DNA of 64,000 nt from Heliocidaris tuberculata (lineage: Eukaryota > Echinodermata > Echinoidea > Camarodonta > Echinometridae). Under the pieces are notes generated by a model. It was not told where the DNA came from, did no database searches, and saw only the letters and a list, made by a program, of their open reading frames with translations. Where the stretch lies: assembly GCA_025618425.1 (NCBI GenBank), contig CM046844.1:1559500-1623499 (forward strand). Reading direction: 5' to 3'. Positions 39,756 to 52,288 of the stretch are shown here, piece after piece (position 1 is the stretch's first letter; each line of letters starts with the position of its first letter). The translations under genes and the position numbers were made by a program.

Positions 39756-41474
39756 TTGGGGGAAAAGGGTTGAAAAGAAGAAAAGAAGCAGAGAGTAATA
39801 CAAACCGAAAAGCAAAGGGAAGGGGATTAGAAGGAAAAGAATGACGAACAAATTATGCAAACATAACTAAAAATAGAAAAATGTAGTTATGGAATTAACA
39901 AAAATGTGAAAACATTAATTAATATAATAATTTAAAAACTCAAATATGATGAAAGAGATAAGTATACGATAAATGCTTAGAACAATTATTTCTTTTGATA
40001 ATTGATGCTTGGACCTAAAAAAAAAAAATGCCTTTGGAAAAAAAAAAACTCCAGGTACCAACGTCTAGAAAATGTAGACTAGTTATATCCACTTTGCTTG
40101 CATTGTGTTCACGGTGCAAACATATCTATTCATATATAGGGAGAGTGTTTATTATTATGCAAATACAAATGGGGGGACCTTCAGCCGCGATACTCCCGAT
40201 ACACACACCCATTCCGTCGTGTAGCTAGGTGTACGAGTCAGGAGAGAAATAGTACGCGACTGAGAATATAATTATAGCATCCAGTATCATAATTCAACGC
40301 GTAGTTAAATTAAGGTAAGTGATTTATCACTATTATTATAATTTCGCTTGTACTCATGTATTTTTAATCAGAATTGAAGTGTGATCGTGACATTCTCAGA
40401 TTTCATGTTCGTTATTAGCCTTGACATATACCGGAGGTGCTGGTGTAATATGCACGTAACTATATTCAGAAGGAGAATACACTTTCTCATGACATGGTCG
40501 TGTGGATTACTATATATTACGTAATATGTGATTATGATCACTCGTAATCTGGTAATCAGCTTGTATACTTATATTTCTAACGAGTTTTCAGGCTTATTTG
40601 GACTTGAATTTTAATAATAATAGTGTTCAAAATAGTATTACTGTGGCGGTTGTATGCTATAACCTCTATCTTTATCATCATATTATAACCTCGTTCATGC
40701 ATTGGATAAGTGGGTATAGGCATATAGGCTTTGAACACAATTGGGGGTCACGGAGGGAGGGAAAATACTCAAATTGATGTACGTTTGAATATATTTGGAT
40801 CAGCTACAATTGTATGTCTGTTATGGTCTGTGGCAGTGCATTATTTTAGTATCTCGTTGTTTTTGGAACATGCAAAGAGCTTGCAAAAACAGGACAATGA
40901 CCATAGTTCATAGCAGAAGACATTACCTATAGGCCAAGCTGGTTCCTTTCATGCATAAACTTATAAACAGAAAATGTCAGCGAGCCCAACGAGGTTTTTC
41001 GATATGTCATTATTGTCAGTGGCGTAATGAGCCTACAGATTTGAGGGGGCTGAACGTAGACATACTGGGCATAATAATACGAGCGAGCGAGCGAAGCGAG
41101 TGAGCAAAAAAAAATACAACTTTTTTTAAAATGAAAATGTTATTCTGTCCTGTGTCCAGTAGGTAATTTGATTTTTGTTTTATTTTCTATTTTTGGGGGG
41201 CTGGGAACTTTTGGGGAAGCTGCAGCCCCCAAGCACCCCCACCAGTTCGCCATTCATGGTAATGGTCATGGACTAAAACAAACATTTCTATCTCCATAAA
41301 GGCCTCCACGTATGCAGGGAGAGCCATAATTGCCATTTATACATGTATATCCAACAGAAAATTCAATTGGTTCGGTTTTGTTTCATGCTCAATTTTACAC
41401 ATCATGCGTTCTATCTTTTGAGATGGGCTAGGAATCGATGGAGAAAAAGAAAACATAAACAAAATACTTGATCT
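39756..41474. other. noncoding stretch with a low-GC half and an interspersed repeat
   Basis: 39756-40180 is A-rich. 40185-40330 is more GC-rich and ends in a good donor-like AAGGTAAGTG (about 40312), which could mark an untranslated first exon, but I have no supporting frame. 41028-41250 is an interspersed repeat: AGTGGCGTAATGAGCC, CGAGCGAGCGAGCGAAGCGA and CAGCCCCCAAGCACCCCC. Confidence 0.4.
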
Positions 41475-41637
41475 GGGCCCCGTTGCATAATTAAAACTTA
41501 CCATTAATGGTAACTCTGCTATCAATGGTAACTACCATGGTAACATCACTCAACAGCCAATCAAAATCAAGGTTTCCATGGGAGTTACCATTGATGGCAA
41601 AGTTATCGTTAATGGTAAGTTTTATGCAACGTGGGCC
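41475..41637. mobile_element. foldback MITE with GGGCCCCGTTGCATAA termini
   Basis: The left arm GGGCCCCGTTGCATAATTAA, AACTTACCATTAATGGTAAC pairs with the right arm GTTAATGGTAAGTTTTATGC, AACGTGGGCC. The TACCATTAATGGTAA / TACCATTGATGG blocks are repeated inside. The whole unit is about 163 bp. Confidence 0.75.
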
Positions 41638-41748
41638 AGGTCTACATGTAAATAAGTAATTAGGCTTAGGATGATAAAATTGATGTATTGATGATAATGA
41701 CAAAAATGAAATATGACTATCATTACCAATCGATCATTATCATCATCA

Positions 41749-42121
41749 TCTTCTACTTCTTCTTCTTCTTCTTCTTTTCTTCCTCCTCTTCTTCTTCTTC
41801 TTTTCTTCTTCTTCTTCTTTTTCTTCTTCTTCTTTTTTCTTTTTTTTCTTCTTCTTTTTCTTCTTCTTCTTCTTCTTCTTTTCTTCCTCCTCTTCTTCTT
41901 CTTCTTCTTTTCTTCCTCCTCTTCTTCTTCTTTTCTTCTTCTTCTTTTCTTCCTCCTCTTCTTCTTTTCTTCTTCTTCTTCTTCTTCTTCTTCTTCTTCT
42001 TCTTTTTTCTTTTTTTTCTTCTTCTTCTTTTTTTTCTTCTTCTTCTTCTTCTTTTTCTTCTTCTTCTTCTTCTTCTTCTTCTTCTTCTTCTTCTTCTTCT
42101 TCTTCTTCTTCTTCTTCTTCA
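41749..42121. repeat. 370-bp TTC/TTTC polypyrimidine tract
   Basis: This is almost pure T and C on the + strand, built of TTC units with interspersed TTTTC and TTCCTCC. It gives long poly-Phe/Leu/Ser frames on + and poly-Lys/Glu frames on -, all artefacts. Its mirror-like polypurine-polypyrimidine make-up could form triplex DNA. Confidence 0.95.
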
Positions 42122-42157
42122 TTATCATCATCATTATCGTCGTCGTCATCATCATCA

Positions 42158-42295
42158 TCAGGGACGGATCCAGGATTTTGTAAAAGAGGGGGCACAGTGC
42201 CGCAAAAGTACAAATAAAGGGGGGGGGGTTATTATGCCAGTTGGGTTTAAAAAAAGGGGGGGCACGGGCCGGTTTTCCCCCAGTGTAGATCTTTG
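42158..42295. repeat. GGATCCAGGATTTTGTAAAA family fragment
   Basis: The segment starting GGGACGGATCCAGGATTTTG and AAAAGAGGGGGCAC matches the left end of the element at 50468. It has G runs at 42218 and 42257. Confidence 0.6.
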
Positions 42296-43515
42296 AATCG
42301 TTCATTTCGCAAGTTAATTAAAGGGGAAGTCTAGCCTGGCTTCAAATTGGCGCTAATAATATGAAGTATAAAGGAGAAAAAAGGAAGCAGATTTGTGCAA
42401 GTTTGCTAAAAAAGGAGATGAAAAACAAAGAAGCCATTTCCTGCATACAGAGGCTCCCGTTGTCACATAGTTGGTCAAATAAAAATCTCATTGCATTCCT
42501 ATAAAAGATCTTGGATATTTGTAGAATTAATGTATTTTTATAGGCTTATACCTGTTTACTCACTGATATATACTGACGTTGTTGTCGGTTGAAATGTGTG
42601 GGCTATAACGAGCCAACGGCAGAGAATGGTGAACTTCTCTCATCATGCTCATGATACTTTTATTCATTCTTATCATGATGCATTCCTCTGATTTCCACGC
42701 ATTCCTCCATGTCAAATTGTTATTACACATTAGTCTCCTTGGAAACGGATAAGAACATGCATTTTAACTAATTAACAATTGGTCAATTTGTAAGGGGACT
42801 GCACTATAGAAGCTTTAATCAATAATCAACATCGTTCATAATCTTAAAAGAGTTCTTAAAGTCTTCAATCGTTTCAGTTTCCATCCAAATATTAATAATA
42901 ATAATATAGATTATTTAAGACGCTAAAAACAAGGAGTACCATAGCGCTTACAAAAACATAGGAAAACAAAAAAACACAAGCAGGTGAGGATATCAATAGA
43001 CATGACTACATCGTCATCTCCCCCCCCCCCTCTCTCTCTCTCTACCTCCGTCTTTCTCTTTCTCTCCCCATCTCTCTCTTCCTCTCCCATTTCTCTCACA
43101 TTATCCACCTATCTGGCCCTCTTTCCTCTTTATCTTTCCCTCTTTCTCTCACCCTCTCTCACCTTTTCCCCTCCTCTTCTCTATCTATAACACCTGTAAA
43201 GAAAAAGAAGGAAAATAACTTAAGAAATATTCAAAAAAATTGTACGAAAGCATGCCCCTAGACCCTGTTCGCCCCTCCTCCAACCCCCACCCCCCCCCAA
43301 AAAAAAAAAAAAATCTTCAATTGGTGGATTCTCCTGGAATAATTCGTCCCTTGCAGCTATTATACCCTTGGAAAGGTTGAAAACATTGAAGACATTTTTT
43401 AAAAAGTTATTAGAATTATTTTCTTTTTTGCGATAACGCCTTACCTTTAATATCAAAGTTTTCATCACACACAATGAGCCTACTATTGGTTTTCTGATGT
43501 CTTTCTTTCTTTTAA
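42296..43515. other. noncoding stretch with CT-rich tract
   Basis: No gene is seen. C run plus CT repeats lie at 43020-43190, and a CCCCC/AAAAA block at 43285-43312. Confidence 0.45.
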
Positions 43516-43924
43516 CCCTTTCAGGACAAGAATTATTTAAGGGCTAAATTGATCACATTTTGTTCTTCAAATTGGCAACAATATTATTTTTCTTTTAACG
43601 CTACAAGATTCTAATAAGGTGTAATGTCTTTGAAAACAGTATACATGGTTAAAAAAGATTGTCGGTAAGTTGAAAAAGTTGCCAATTTTGATAAAAAACA
43701 ATGATTTTGAACCTCTCAATGTGTTGCCAATTTAAGGATTTTTAAGCTTATTCTCCTTTTTAAAATTCCTGGCATCAAACGCAATATGGTCATGTGACAA
43801 AAATGGACATAGCATGTGTAGAAATTTTTGCTCTTTCTACTCATACATCTGGTATATTTTTTAGAGCTCTGAATCAAAACTTATTAAGCAAAACCACAAA
43901 TTGTGGTCAATTGTCTTGAAAGGG
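43516..43924 (-). mobile_element. TTAA-type MITE, copy 2 (409 bp)
   Basis: It is the reverse complement of the element at 22266-22674, with tips CCCTTTCAGGACAA and CTTGAAAGGG and intact TTAA on both sides (43512-43515, 43925-43928). Equal length with scattered substitutions and balancing small indels indicates two independent insertions of one family. Confidence 0.88.
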
Positions 43925-44314
43925 TTAATGATCAATGTAAACCTTCTAGCTTAGGAGTATGTGTTACCATTACGGTCTTTCTATTGATATTTCATCAAAA
44001 TGATTTGGGGGTTACATCAAGCATTACAAAAACACGAGCTTGACATTTATTTTACCAGAAGCTAATTTGCAAATACAAATTAGTAATCAAATGCGAGTAA
44101 GAAAATCCAAATTGATTTTGTCCTGTGTTGCGTAACATCCTCTAAAGCTGTGTCAGCGTAGTTGCAAGAACGCTAATGAGATCAAACAGCTCATTTTCAT
44201 TTCTGGTTCTGCTCTGTTTCACCATATGGTTTCATCAAACTAGATGTGACATCAAGGATGATGCTGGTGATGATGGTTGTAACGATGACGGCGTTGCACT
44301 GGGTGATAAAAAAT
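43925..44314. other. noncoding stretch
   Basis: I see no gene or clear repeat. Confidence 0.4.
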
Positions 44315-44400
44315 GGGAATGATGATGATGATGGTGGTGGTGGTGGTGGTGGTGGTGGTGGTGGTGGTGACGATGGTGGTGGTGACAATGGTGATAATGG

Positions 44401-44438
<38 letters not shown>

Positions 44439-44531
44439 ATGGTGGTGATGATGGTAGTGGTGCTGGGGATGATGATGATGATGATGACGATGATGACGAT
44501 GATGACGATGGTGTTGGTGGTGCTGGAGTGG

Positions 44532-44575
<44 letters not shown>

Positions 44576-44701
44576 ATGGTGGTGATGATGGTAGTGGTGC
44601 TGGGATGATGATGATGATGGTGGTGCTGGAGTGGTGATGATGATGGTGTTGGTGGTGCTGGAGTGGTGATGATGACGATGGTGTTGGTGGTGCTGGAGTG
44701 G

Positions 44702-44735
<34 letters not shown>

Positions 44736-44827
44736 GGTGATGCATGATGATGATAATGATCATGATGATGGTGGTGGTGGTGGTGGTGGTGGTGGTGATG
44801 CATGATGATGATAATGATCATGATGAT
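44315..44827. repeat. GAT/GGT trinucleotide microsatellite with minisatellite blocks
   Basis: Runs of GGT and GAT alternate. Larger blocks repeat too: GGTGGTGCTGGAGTGGTGAT occurs near 44515, 44619, 44651 and 44684, and a GGTGATGCATGATGATGATA block at 44734 and 44793. The poly-Asp/Gly, poly-Met/Val and poly-His frames are artefacts. Confidence 0.95.
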
Positions 44828-44925
44828 AGAGGGGTTGTGGCGCAGCGGCTGGTGCTGCTTGTGACGTTGGCAGGCAGAGCAGTTCTCTCCCGCCTCCCTG
44901 TGTGGGTAGTGATTCTGGTCATAAG
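44828..44925 (+). mobile_element. tRNA-like SINE head fragment
   Basis: GAGGGGTTGTGGCGCAGCGG at 44829-44848 contains a perfect tRNA A box, TGGCGCAGCGG (44838-44848). A good B box is not seen downstream, so the copy is decayed or truncated. Confidence 0.5.
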
Positions 44926-47900
44926 AATACTCTTCATAAACCATGATAACATGTCAGAGTTAATAGACAAATATATATTAATCGCATTGGAAATCCTTTT
45001 CATTCTCAATTTTCAGAAGCCAGAAGACATATTTTTCTTATCGAGTTCCGCAGTGAGTCTCCGATCACAAGATGGCAGTAAGTATAAAAATTCTCTTTTA
45101 TTATCCTTTATTTTTCGAGGGGATAGCGAATAAAAATCAGAGCTTCTGAATGGTAGGCCTAGGCTATAGAATTATGAAATGCCTGTGGTCACTGGTCAAT
45201 CAGACTTGATTTGTTCCCGGAAACATTCAGAATTACAAGTTCATGTTCAAGGATACTGTTTGCACAACTTCCGTTAGACAATATGCGGCATTTTCACTAT
45301 ACTGTATAATAGACACCACAAGAGAGGAGGTAGTAGCGTATCTGGACATTGGCGTTAGGGGGGGGGGGGTGATTATCCATATACTTCTGCGAGAAATTCA
45401 CCTTTTCAGTCCCTAATTTGCACGGGGTAGGGCGACAAATTTTCCATTAGCCCACCTCTAAAAACTGTTATAAGTTTTGCTTCGATACATTATTTGTTCA
45501 TTATTGTACTAGTCATTAATTATAACAATATTGTTTGAATCCATTTTGAACGTTATGAACGAGCAAAATTGTTGGCAAAATTTCTCTTTAACATATTTGA
45601 AGTACAGTTTTTAGACAGGTCCACTATTTTTAATGCCAAATCTATTACTGGAAATTTAGTATGTTTAAGCATGTTTTAAATTGAATTCGATTCGTAACAT
45701 AAGAAGCCTTCAATTGGTCTGTTTTTGCCTTTTCCTATTAGAAGATGCGTAAACCCGTTGCCAGTATATCCGTTGTGTTATGTTGAAATATTTTACATTA
45801 TTTTTTTCTTAATGTATAAAGATTGTGGTCACCATATTTCATGCGGTACTCCCACCGGAACATATACAAGTCCGGTATCCGTAGAAAAGAAGCCTAATGT
45901 TGTAGTATTAAGAAAAGCCAAGCACCGGAATTGCGGTAGACAAAATGACAATTTCAGTGAGAGCTATGCCAGCTTTATCTATTATCCATAAAATATATCC
46001 ATTGGAAAAGAGAAAATCGAATCATTGAACCTAAGCTCAACCGACCGATTTATGTATTATGCTAACCACCCTACATGTAGTACTCCGTCTACCACTCTAA
46101 AGGGATTTTCGTCTTCGTCAGAAAAAGATATGACGTAAATTTTCCAAACACCTTATTTTATAATTTAGGTTCATGGTAGACTTCAGTGTCATACGAGAAA
46201 AGTATGTTACGCAGATTCTTTACGAACTACATGAAATTTAGATCGTTCAGAAACCGTGTTTAGATCTATAGGAATCTTATGAAAAGTAAATATTTGCATG
46301 CTTTATAAGTCTGACTTCCACACAGACTATACTAGTGTTTACGTTGGCATGGTGGGCGTGGTTTTATTTTATTTTATTTTATTTTATTTGTCTTATTTAC
46401 CCAGGGTGACCTAGTCAATGGTTAAACACTGTTATTCTTTAGGGCCCTGCACAAAAACACATATAGATATTGTACAACATAATACATAAATGTGAAATGA
46501 AAGAGAATATTAAACAATATTTTAAAACAAAGTAACAAAATGCAAACAAAAACATGAAGGGACAAAACAAAACATATTTGGTCAAATACCCACTTTTTCA
46601 CATAGTATATGAGAACATGAACAGGAGTGTCTGTTAAAACAATAATTTTCTGGTAAAAAATATAGTTCAAAATGTAAATAAGAACTAGCTTAAATAGCTT
46701 AGCCGCACCGGATGGAGCTGAGAGTCGCAGTGGGTGATGCAAAAGTTGTGAATTTGTTTTGAAGTTTTTAGTACTAATAATCCAATATAACCATGATAAC
46801 ATAAATTTGTAGTATACCTGGATTAAAGAGAACTGTTGCTGGGCTAGCGCCATGAGCGTCCTTGGACGGTGTGGACTCTGTAAGCTTTCACCATAATTAT
46901 TAATATATTTATGACGATATCCTGCATCAAGTCATAGATAATGCTACTCTTTGATGTATTAATCACAGTTCATCCTATTTTCATTTCACTCAATCATATT
47001 TTATAATAATTGTTATAAGTCATGCCATTTTCGTATTTTTGATGAATGTTTGCAACAAAGCAAAATATACGTTCTATCATTCTTTCAAGTAGATGTTAAT
47101 AATCTCCATTTCTCGCAATATTACTACACGTACAGATACGCACCATGCAACATGAATGTATGTCACATTGATAAATGGGACGCTTTATTTGTGCTTAATC
47201 AGCATCCTTGTTTTCAATATAATGAATTTTATTATGGTCTACATCAGGAGCTTATAAGATCACATATGAAATAAAATGTTTTTCATCTAGCAGAAACTTC
47301 ACGCCTGCGTTCATATACATATAATTCATGCATTAGTGAACATGCACTGCACGAATATCATTATAACTAAATTGTTCAATACTATGTACATTCATGAAGT
47401 ATAACGATATAGGTGTACAAATAACAAACATCAGGCAGTGTACACAGATTATGTTTTAATACTACTGTATTATAAAGAGTTGCTATTGATTGCAACTTAG
47501 TATGATACCAATCGCAACTGTGTAATCAGGAGATAGGATAGGAGTTGCGATCGATTCGAATCAATCGCAACTCTTAATAAGACGGGGCCGTATTCCCGTC
47601 ATATAATAACATGTACAGGAAATGCATACAAAATCATGTGCTATTAACTGAAACTAATTTTATTTCCATGATCACATGATGCATACAGAAAAAGATGCTA
47701 TACCATGTATGTATCCTCAATAATTGTTATAAGAAAAAAAATATAACTTGAACAGTTGATACATGTAGGGCAACATGAGAAATATGTAACTATAGAGAAC
47801 TGAGACTGATTAAACGGATGTGTCACAGATTCTCATATGACAGGATGCAATATGTTTAGTTTATGAAGGTTTTTGTGCTTACATGTATTTCCCTGAATAA

Positions 47901-48235
47901 AGCAAATACGCAATGAAGTGCAAGCCTAAAGATTTTGACGTCATGGAGAATATTGACTTGAATAGTTTGAGTGACTGAACGACTTGACGTCATGAAAACT
48001 TTCCATTATTGTTATATTTTCCTTGTCTGAAGCTTGTAAGTGAGTCATCACTGCATGGGAAAAGTACTAGAACCATGAAATATTTTACTCTTGATGTCAT
48101 ATATTCCTCTTTATTAAAGATTTTCACACGAATCTTTGACATTCTAAAAACGTGACAATATGAATATTCTAAACATATGATAGAATTCTCTCTCTATATG
48201 TAGCCCTTGCCTTGCATGGAATGGGTTACAGACAG
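44926..48235. other. gene-poor stretch
   Basis: No gene is recognised. A possible exon-like segment at 45016-45076 is bounded by TTTTCAG and GTAAGT and contains ATGGCA, but lacks protein support. A G run is at 45357-45369. 46362-46460 has ATTTT repeats then TTACCCAGGGTGACCTAG, resembling a retroposon tail on the minus strand. At 47515-47575 ATCGCAACT occurs as inverted copies. Confidence 0.35.
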
Positions 48236-48239
48236 GGAA

Positions 48240-48533
48240 GGGGGGTGGGTGGACAGAGACTGCGTCGCTTTGGAGTGAGAAAATAAGAGAAAGAGAGAGA
48301 GAGAGAGAGAGGGAGAGAGAGGGGGATAGAGAAAGGGGTAGACACTCATAAAGGGAGGGAGAAGGAGAGAGATACCATAAAATGATATGACAAGAGAGAG
48401 AGAGAGAGAGATGGACAGAGACATGCGTGGGATTAGAGGGAGACGATAATAAAAGATAGAGAGGGGGAGAGAGGGGGGGGGGATGAGGGAGAGAGGGAAG
48501 GGGTATAGGGGTAGGGGAGGGGGGGGGGGGGGT
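48240..48533. repeat. GA/G-rich low-complexity tract
   Basis: It is built of GAGAGA, GGGAGAGAG and poly-G. The minus-strand Ser/Pro/Leu frames are artefacts. Confidence 0.85.
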
Positions 48534-49730
48534 GATCAGTGTGCAACTGTGCATATGATATGGTCATGATGGTATCACTGAGAAATGCAAATATTGATCC
48601 ATTTCCCCCAGATCCCTATAACAACAAGAAACATCAATATATTATTCTCTGTAGTCTGGTGATTCACGTTGACCAAATAATAGCATTAAACTATTACTGT
48701 ATGTCAATCAGTAGTGTTAGAAGGTGACATGTACAAGTCCATACGTTACCGACCGCGGAAGAATTTAGTACTTATTATTGTATCAAGCTGATAGCCCTGC
48801 TAGAGCTTGGATTGGGCAAGATATCAAGTGAAATGAGTTTTGTGTCAGTTCACTGGTTCATGTTCTTGATTCCATGATACCACTCCATATTTGGTGACAG
48901 ATTGGGCAAACCTTAAAATACATAAAACTATTAGAGGAATATTTGAACACAAAAAATTAGAATGCACCAAGTCTACTGCGTATGAAGACCAGCAGAGGTT
49001 TTATTTTATTTATTCATTTTTCTGTATGATCTTTATCTCAAACATACTTTTCAAACTGATTACAACTTAATAAACAAAAAGCAAGTAAAGTATTTACATT
49101 GTAGAGTTAACATAAATGAATCATTATGATACATTCTTATTTTGTATTTAAATAATACTTTGATAATCTAACTGTCCCTAAATGCATTACCTTATCAAGG
49201 CATATTATTACATGCAGGTATGAAAGAAAATTATTAATTGGGTTACTTTTTAAAAAAAATACTACATTATATACCTTAATATATAACCTACGTATAAAAT
49301 TCAAAGAGGGCACATACGTTGTAAGTAGCATCTTGTAACGGACTTTCGTGTATTTCTTTCTTCGTTTGTATTGTCCGCCTCAAGTTTTCTTTTCTATTTC
49401 GACTCGAGCAAACAAATGCCAGTATCTCCATAGCACTATTCCACAACAAAGCGATAACGAAAGTGTACCACCCTCTGCAAATGATGTACAAACGTATTAC
49501 GTAACGTAACCTAATTTTGACAAAAAAACCAACCCTATTTGGAGTTTGTACAAGTGTATTTACTGATGGAGGCACTATTCAAATACTTCAGAACACCATA
49601 CGAGTAAATCTATTCATTCAAGGTATAAAGTTAAATAGAGTTAGTCTCGTAAGCCAAGAAGCCATTAGAAAAAATTGTTGAGTATAATATGGTTTGTTGT
49701 ATGCCATGCATGTTACATGATATAGAACGG
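48534..49730. other. noncoding stretch
   Basis: No gene is seen. TTTTATTTTATTTATTCATT near 49000 resembles a retroposon tail on the minus strand. Confidence 0.4.
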
Positions 49731-49932
49731 GGGGGGGGGGGGGTGAGTGAGTAATTTAATTTTCACAGACGTGAATCAATCGAAAATGATTATTTACTTC
49801 TGGGACCGACCTTTAAGGTCACCGTCCAGAAGACGTGACTGGGATTCGAACCTGGGTCTGGCCAATCAGAGTTTGTAGGCGATTGCAGAGAACTGACCGC
49901 AGACGTACCACTAGACTAACTCTTGATCCCTG
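49730..49932 (-). mobile_element. tRNA-derived SINE
   Basis: On the minus strand the head has a perfect A box, TAGTCTAGTGG (49918-49908), and a perfect B box, GGTTCGAATCC (49852-49842), spaced as in a tRNA-like head with an enlarged middle. The body continues for about 100 bp and ends in CTCACTCAC plus a C run. It belongs to a different family from the SINE at 22765. Confidence 0.8.
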
Positions 49933-50467
49933 ATCCTATACGAACGTGCCTATACTGTATAACAAAAATTTGTCATCATTTGTCCCAGTTATTGCACAAT
50001 TTGGTCTAGTTTACAGTTCTCAGGGTTCACATTTAGCTTGCACATTCTTTTTAACACAAGTATCTATAAAAAACTGAATGACCAATAAGTACTTTTGAAT
50101 ACAAAATGTCGTGTTATATCGTAGATTTTATTGTAAACATAGCCCAATAATTGAGCAACGGTTAATGATACTTTCGATAACAGAAAAGTTCATTGTTCCA
50201 TTACACTTAATAACTTATGGGACACAAAAGTATCGAATGCCTTGGATCGTCCTTGAGTAAAATTGAAAGATATAAAAATTCAGGTATAAGTACTTTCACT
50301 CTAAACTAATTTAAATCACTTATGATAACTTCTTTTCTTGACTTATGTCATAAAAAGGCGGGGAATATAATTAGGTAGAAATCAATTGTTTTAAAATAAT
50401 CTTGTAAGCTTTTCAGATAAGCTTGGAAGATGGTACACTTTGGCAACAATTTACTAATACTTTCATG
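49933..50467. other. noncoding stretch
   Basis: I see no gene or clear repeat. Confidence 0.4.
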
Positions 50468-50805
50468 CAGGGGCGGATCCAGGATTTTGTAAAAAGGGGA
50501 GGCACACAAATCTCAGAAAATTTTCTGACAAGCAAAAAAAAAAAAAAAAAAAAAAAAAATGGTTATCACATTTTTTTTGTCCAGTTTGCCTTCAGAATAT
50601 TCTGACAAGCAAAAAAAAAAAAAAAAAAAAAAAAAAATGGTTATCACATTTTTTTTGTCCAGTTTGCCTTCAGAATATTCTGACAAGCAAAAAAAAAAAC
50701 AAAAAAAAACCAAAAAAAAAAAAAAAAAAGGTTATTCTTTCAATTCTTTCACAAGGGGGGGGGGGGGGGCAGGGGCTGGAAGTGCCCCCTAAATCCGCCA
50801 CATGC
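50468..50805. mobile_element. non-autonomous DNA element with poly-A tandem units
   Basis: The left end CAGGGGCGGATCCAGGATTT and right end AAATCCGCCACATG form a short imperfect inverted repeat. Inside are three tandem copies of a 77-78-bp unit (50525, 50602, 50680): CTGACAAGC, a long A run, GGTTATCACATTTTTTTTGT, CCAGTTTGCCTTCAGAATAT. Related fragments occur at 21040, 32870, 34527 and 42158. Confidence 0.65.
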
Positions 50806-51267
50806 TTAACTTAACTCAAGAGTTTTGAAACTGTGCATAGTTTCCGTTTCTCCAACACGCAAAATAGTCCCTATCTTGTAGGCCTATTGCACTACGAGTT
50901 CAAGATTTTAAGTACGAATAACCTAAACTAAAGTGCTGGTCACATTTGTCCGATAACGATAGCGATACCGATATTTTTCATTCAAGGTATAGGATGTAAG
51001 ATTATAGGAGTAGGGTTAACGTAGAATTGTAGGTGTATGTAGGGGTATGATAAGATATACGTTAGGATAGAATAGGTTATAGGCCATAGTAGGTAAAATA
51101 TACAAAATGTGTTATGATATACTTCACTTGACAATAGCTTTAAAAAAAAAAAAAAAAAAAAAAATAAATAAATAAATAATAATTTAAAAAAAAATGGTAA
51201 GGTACACTCTAGAGCTGCTCTATTATTATCAGACACGAGTATACCCACACGTACACACCGCATACAA
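50806..51267. other. noncoding stretch with poly-A tract
   Basis: No gene is seen. 51140-51195 is an A-rich run with AAATAAATAAATAAAT, possibly the tail of a retroposon. Confidence 0.4.
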
Positions 51268-51503
51268 TACACCTGTTCACAAATATATTCAAATTTTTAT
51301 GCATACTTTTAAAACAAAGGTTATTCTTGACAACCGGAAAGCTTGTCAGATTCTTGTCAGACATAGCAACAAGTAATGTATGCAAACTGGATTCCAAGTA
51401 CTGTAGTTCATTCATTAATAACAGGTTAATGGAATACCTCGTTACCAGGTCCCCAGGAAAGAAACATCCATAAATTTGAATAACTTTGTGAACAGGCCCA
51501 TTA
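51268..51503 (-). mobile_element. TA-flanked MITE, copy 1
   Basis: The termini ACCTGTTCACAAATATATTC and TTTGTGAACAGGCCCAT are inverted repeats flanked by TA. The body matches 60695-60928 in reverse and also 59438-59662. The TA duplication suggests the Tc1/mariner superfamily. Confidence 0.75.
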
Positions 51504-51604
51504 TTGTGGTAGGGTGTATCTTTAATTGAAAATCTCGTCATCGTTATTGTTAACGCTATCGGATCGCGCGGACACAATGTAGAGATGTCGTAATCGAGTG
51601 CTTA

Positions 51605-52288
51605 AGGCTGGGTTCACATAGAAGTATACGGTATACGGTATTCGCTATTCGCTATTCGCTATTCGCTATACGGGCATGGCGGGTCACATAAGGTAGCACG
51701 CGTGTCCTACTTTAATATTCTTTTGGCGCCGTCTGTCGTTGATCCTTGTTTTTATAATCAACATGTTCTGGATCCCACAGCAGAGGCATCTGTCTAACTT
51801 TTTCTATTACCGTGTACTTGTAGTCATCCATGATAACCTGTTGAAGAAAATCATTTGGTTGATAGAGTATAAGATGTAGGGGAGACTCAGGTTAGTTCTG
51901 TAAAAAAAGAAAAGAAAACATATTTTTTTCTACATAACTTATTGATATTCGAAAATAAACTTGTTTTGGACTAACATAGTAACCCTGAAGTGCTGGATAA
52001 CTTCAATATTTGTAACTTTCCTTATTTAATCAAAGCACACAATAAATTGTTTATAGGGAAATTCAGAACACCAGCTGCCACATCGAACAGGATGGTATAC
52101 GCTGCACGAAAATCGAACAAGCACGATTCCCACTATACTATACTATACGCAGCTATACGGCATTTTGGAATAGTGCCCTCTTATGTGACCCGGTATTAGG
52201 AAATCTATTGTTCGATTCAAGCTATTCGCATGCCCTCGAAAACGTGCACCGTATACCCGAATAGTATACTTCTATGTGAACCCAGCCT
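51605..52288. mobile_element. MITE with AGGCTGGGTTCACATAG termini (684 bp)
   Basis: The left end AGGCTGGGTTCACATAGAAG, TATAC is an exact complement of the right end. Near the tips there are arrays of ATTCGCT (left) and related TATTCGCATG (right). The inner segment has no transposase-like frame. A clear target duplication is not visible. Confidence 0.8.

Noticed and set aside
41622..42305. Poly-Lys/Glu frame (227 codons) and poly-Phe/Leu/Ser frames
   Set aside because: They are translations of the TTC microsatellite with no unique protein segment.
44246..44944. Poly-Asp/Gly, poly-Met/Val and His-rich frames
   Set aside because: They are translations of GAT/GGT repeats.
45016..45076. Exon-like segment between TTTTCAG and GTAAGT containing ATGGCA, possibly a first scramblase exon
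   Set aside because: The splice signals are good but there is no protein similarity, and it lies 12 kb from the next exon. Evidence is too thin to annotate.
48144..48554. Ser/Pro/Leu-rich minus-strand frames
   Set aside because: They arise from GA/G low-complexity sequence.
50468..50805. CRISPR-like array of three repeats
   Set aside because: The spacing is a tandem unit with A runs, in an animal genome. There are no unique spacers and no cas genes.
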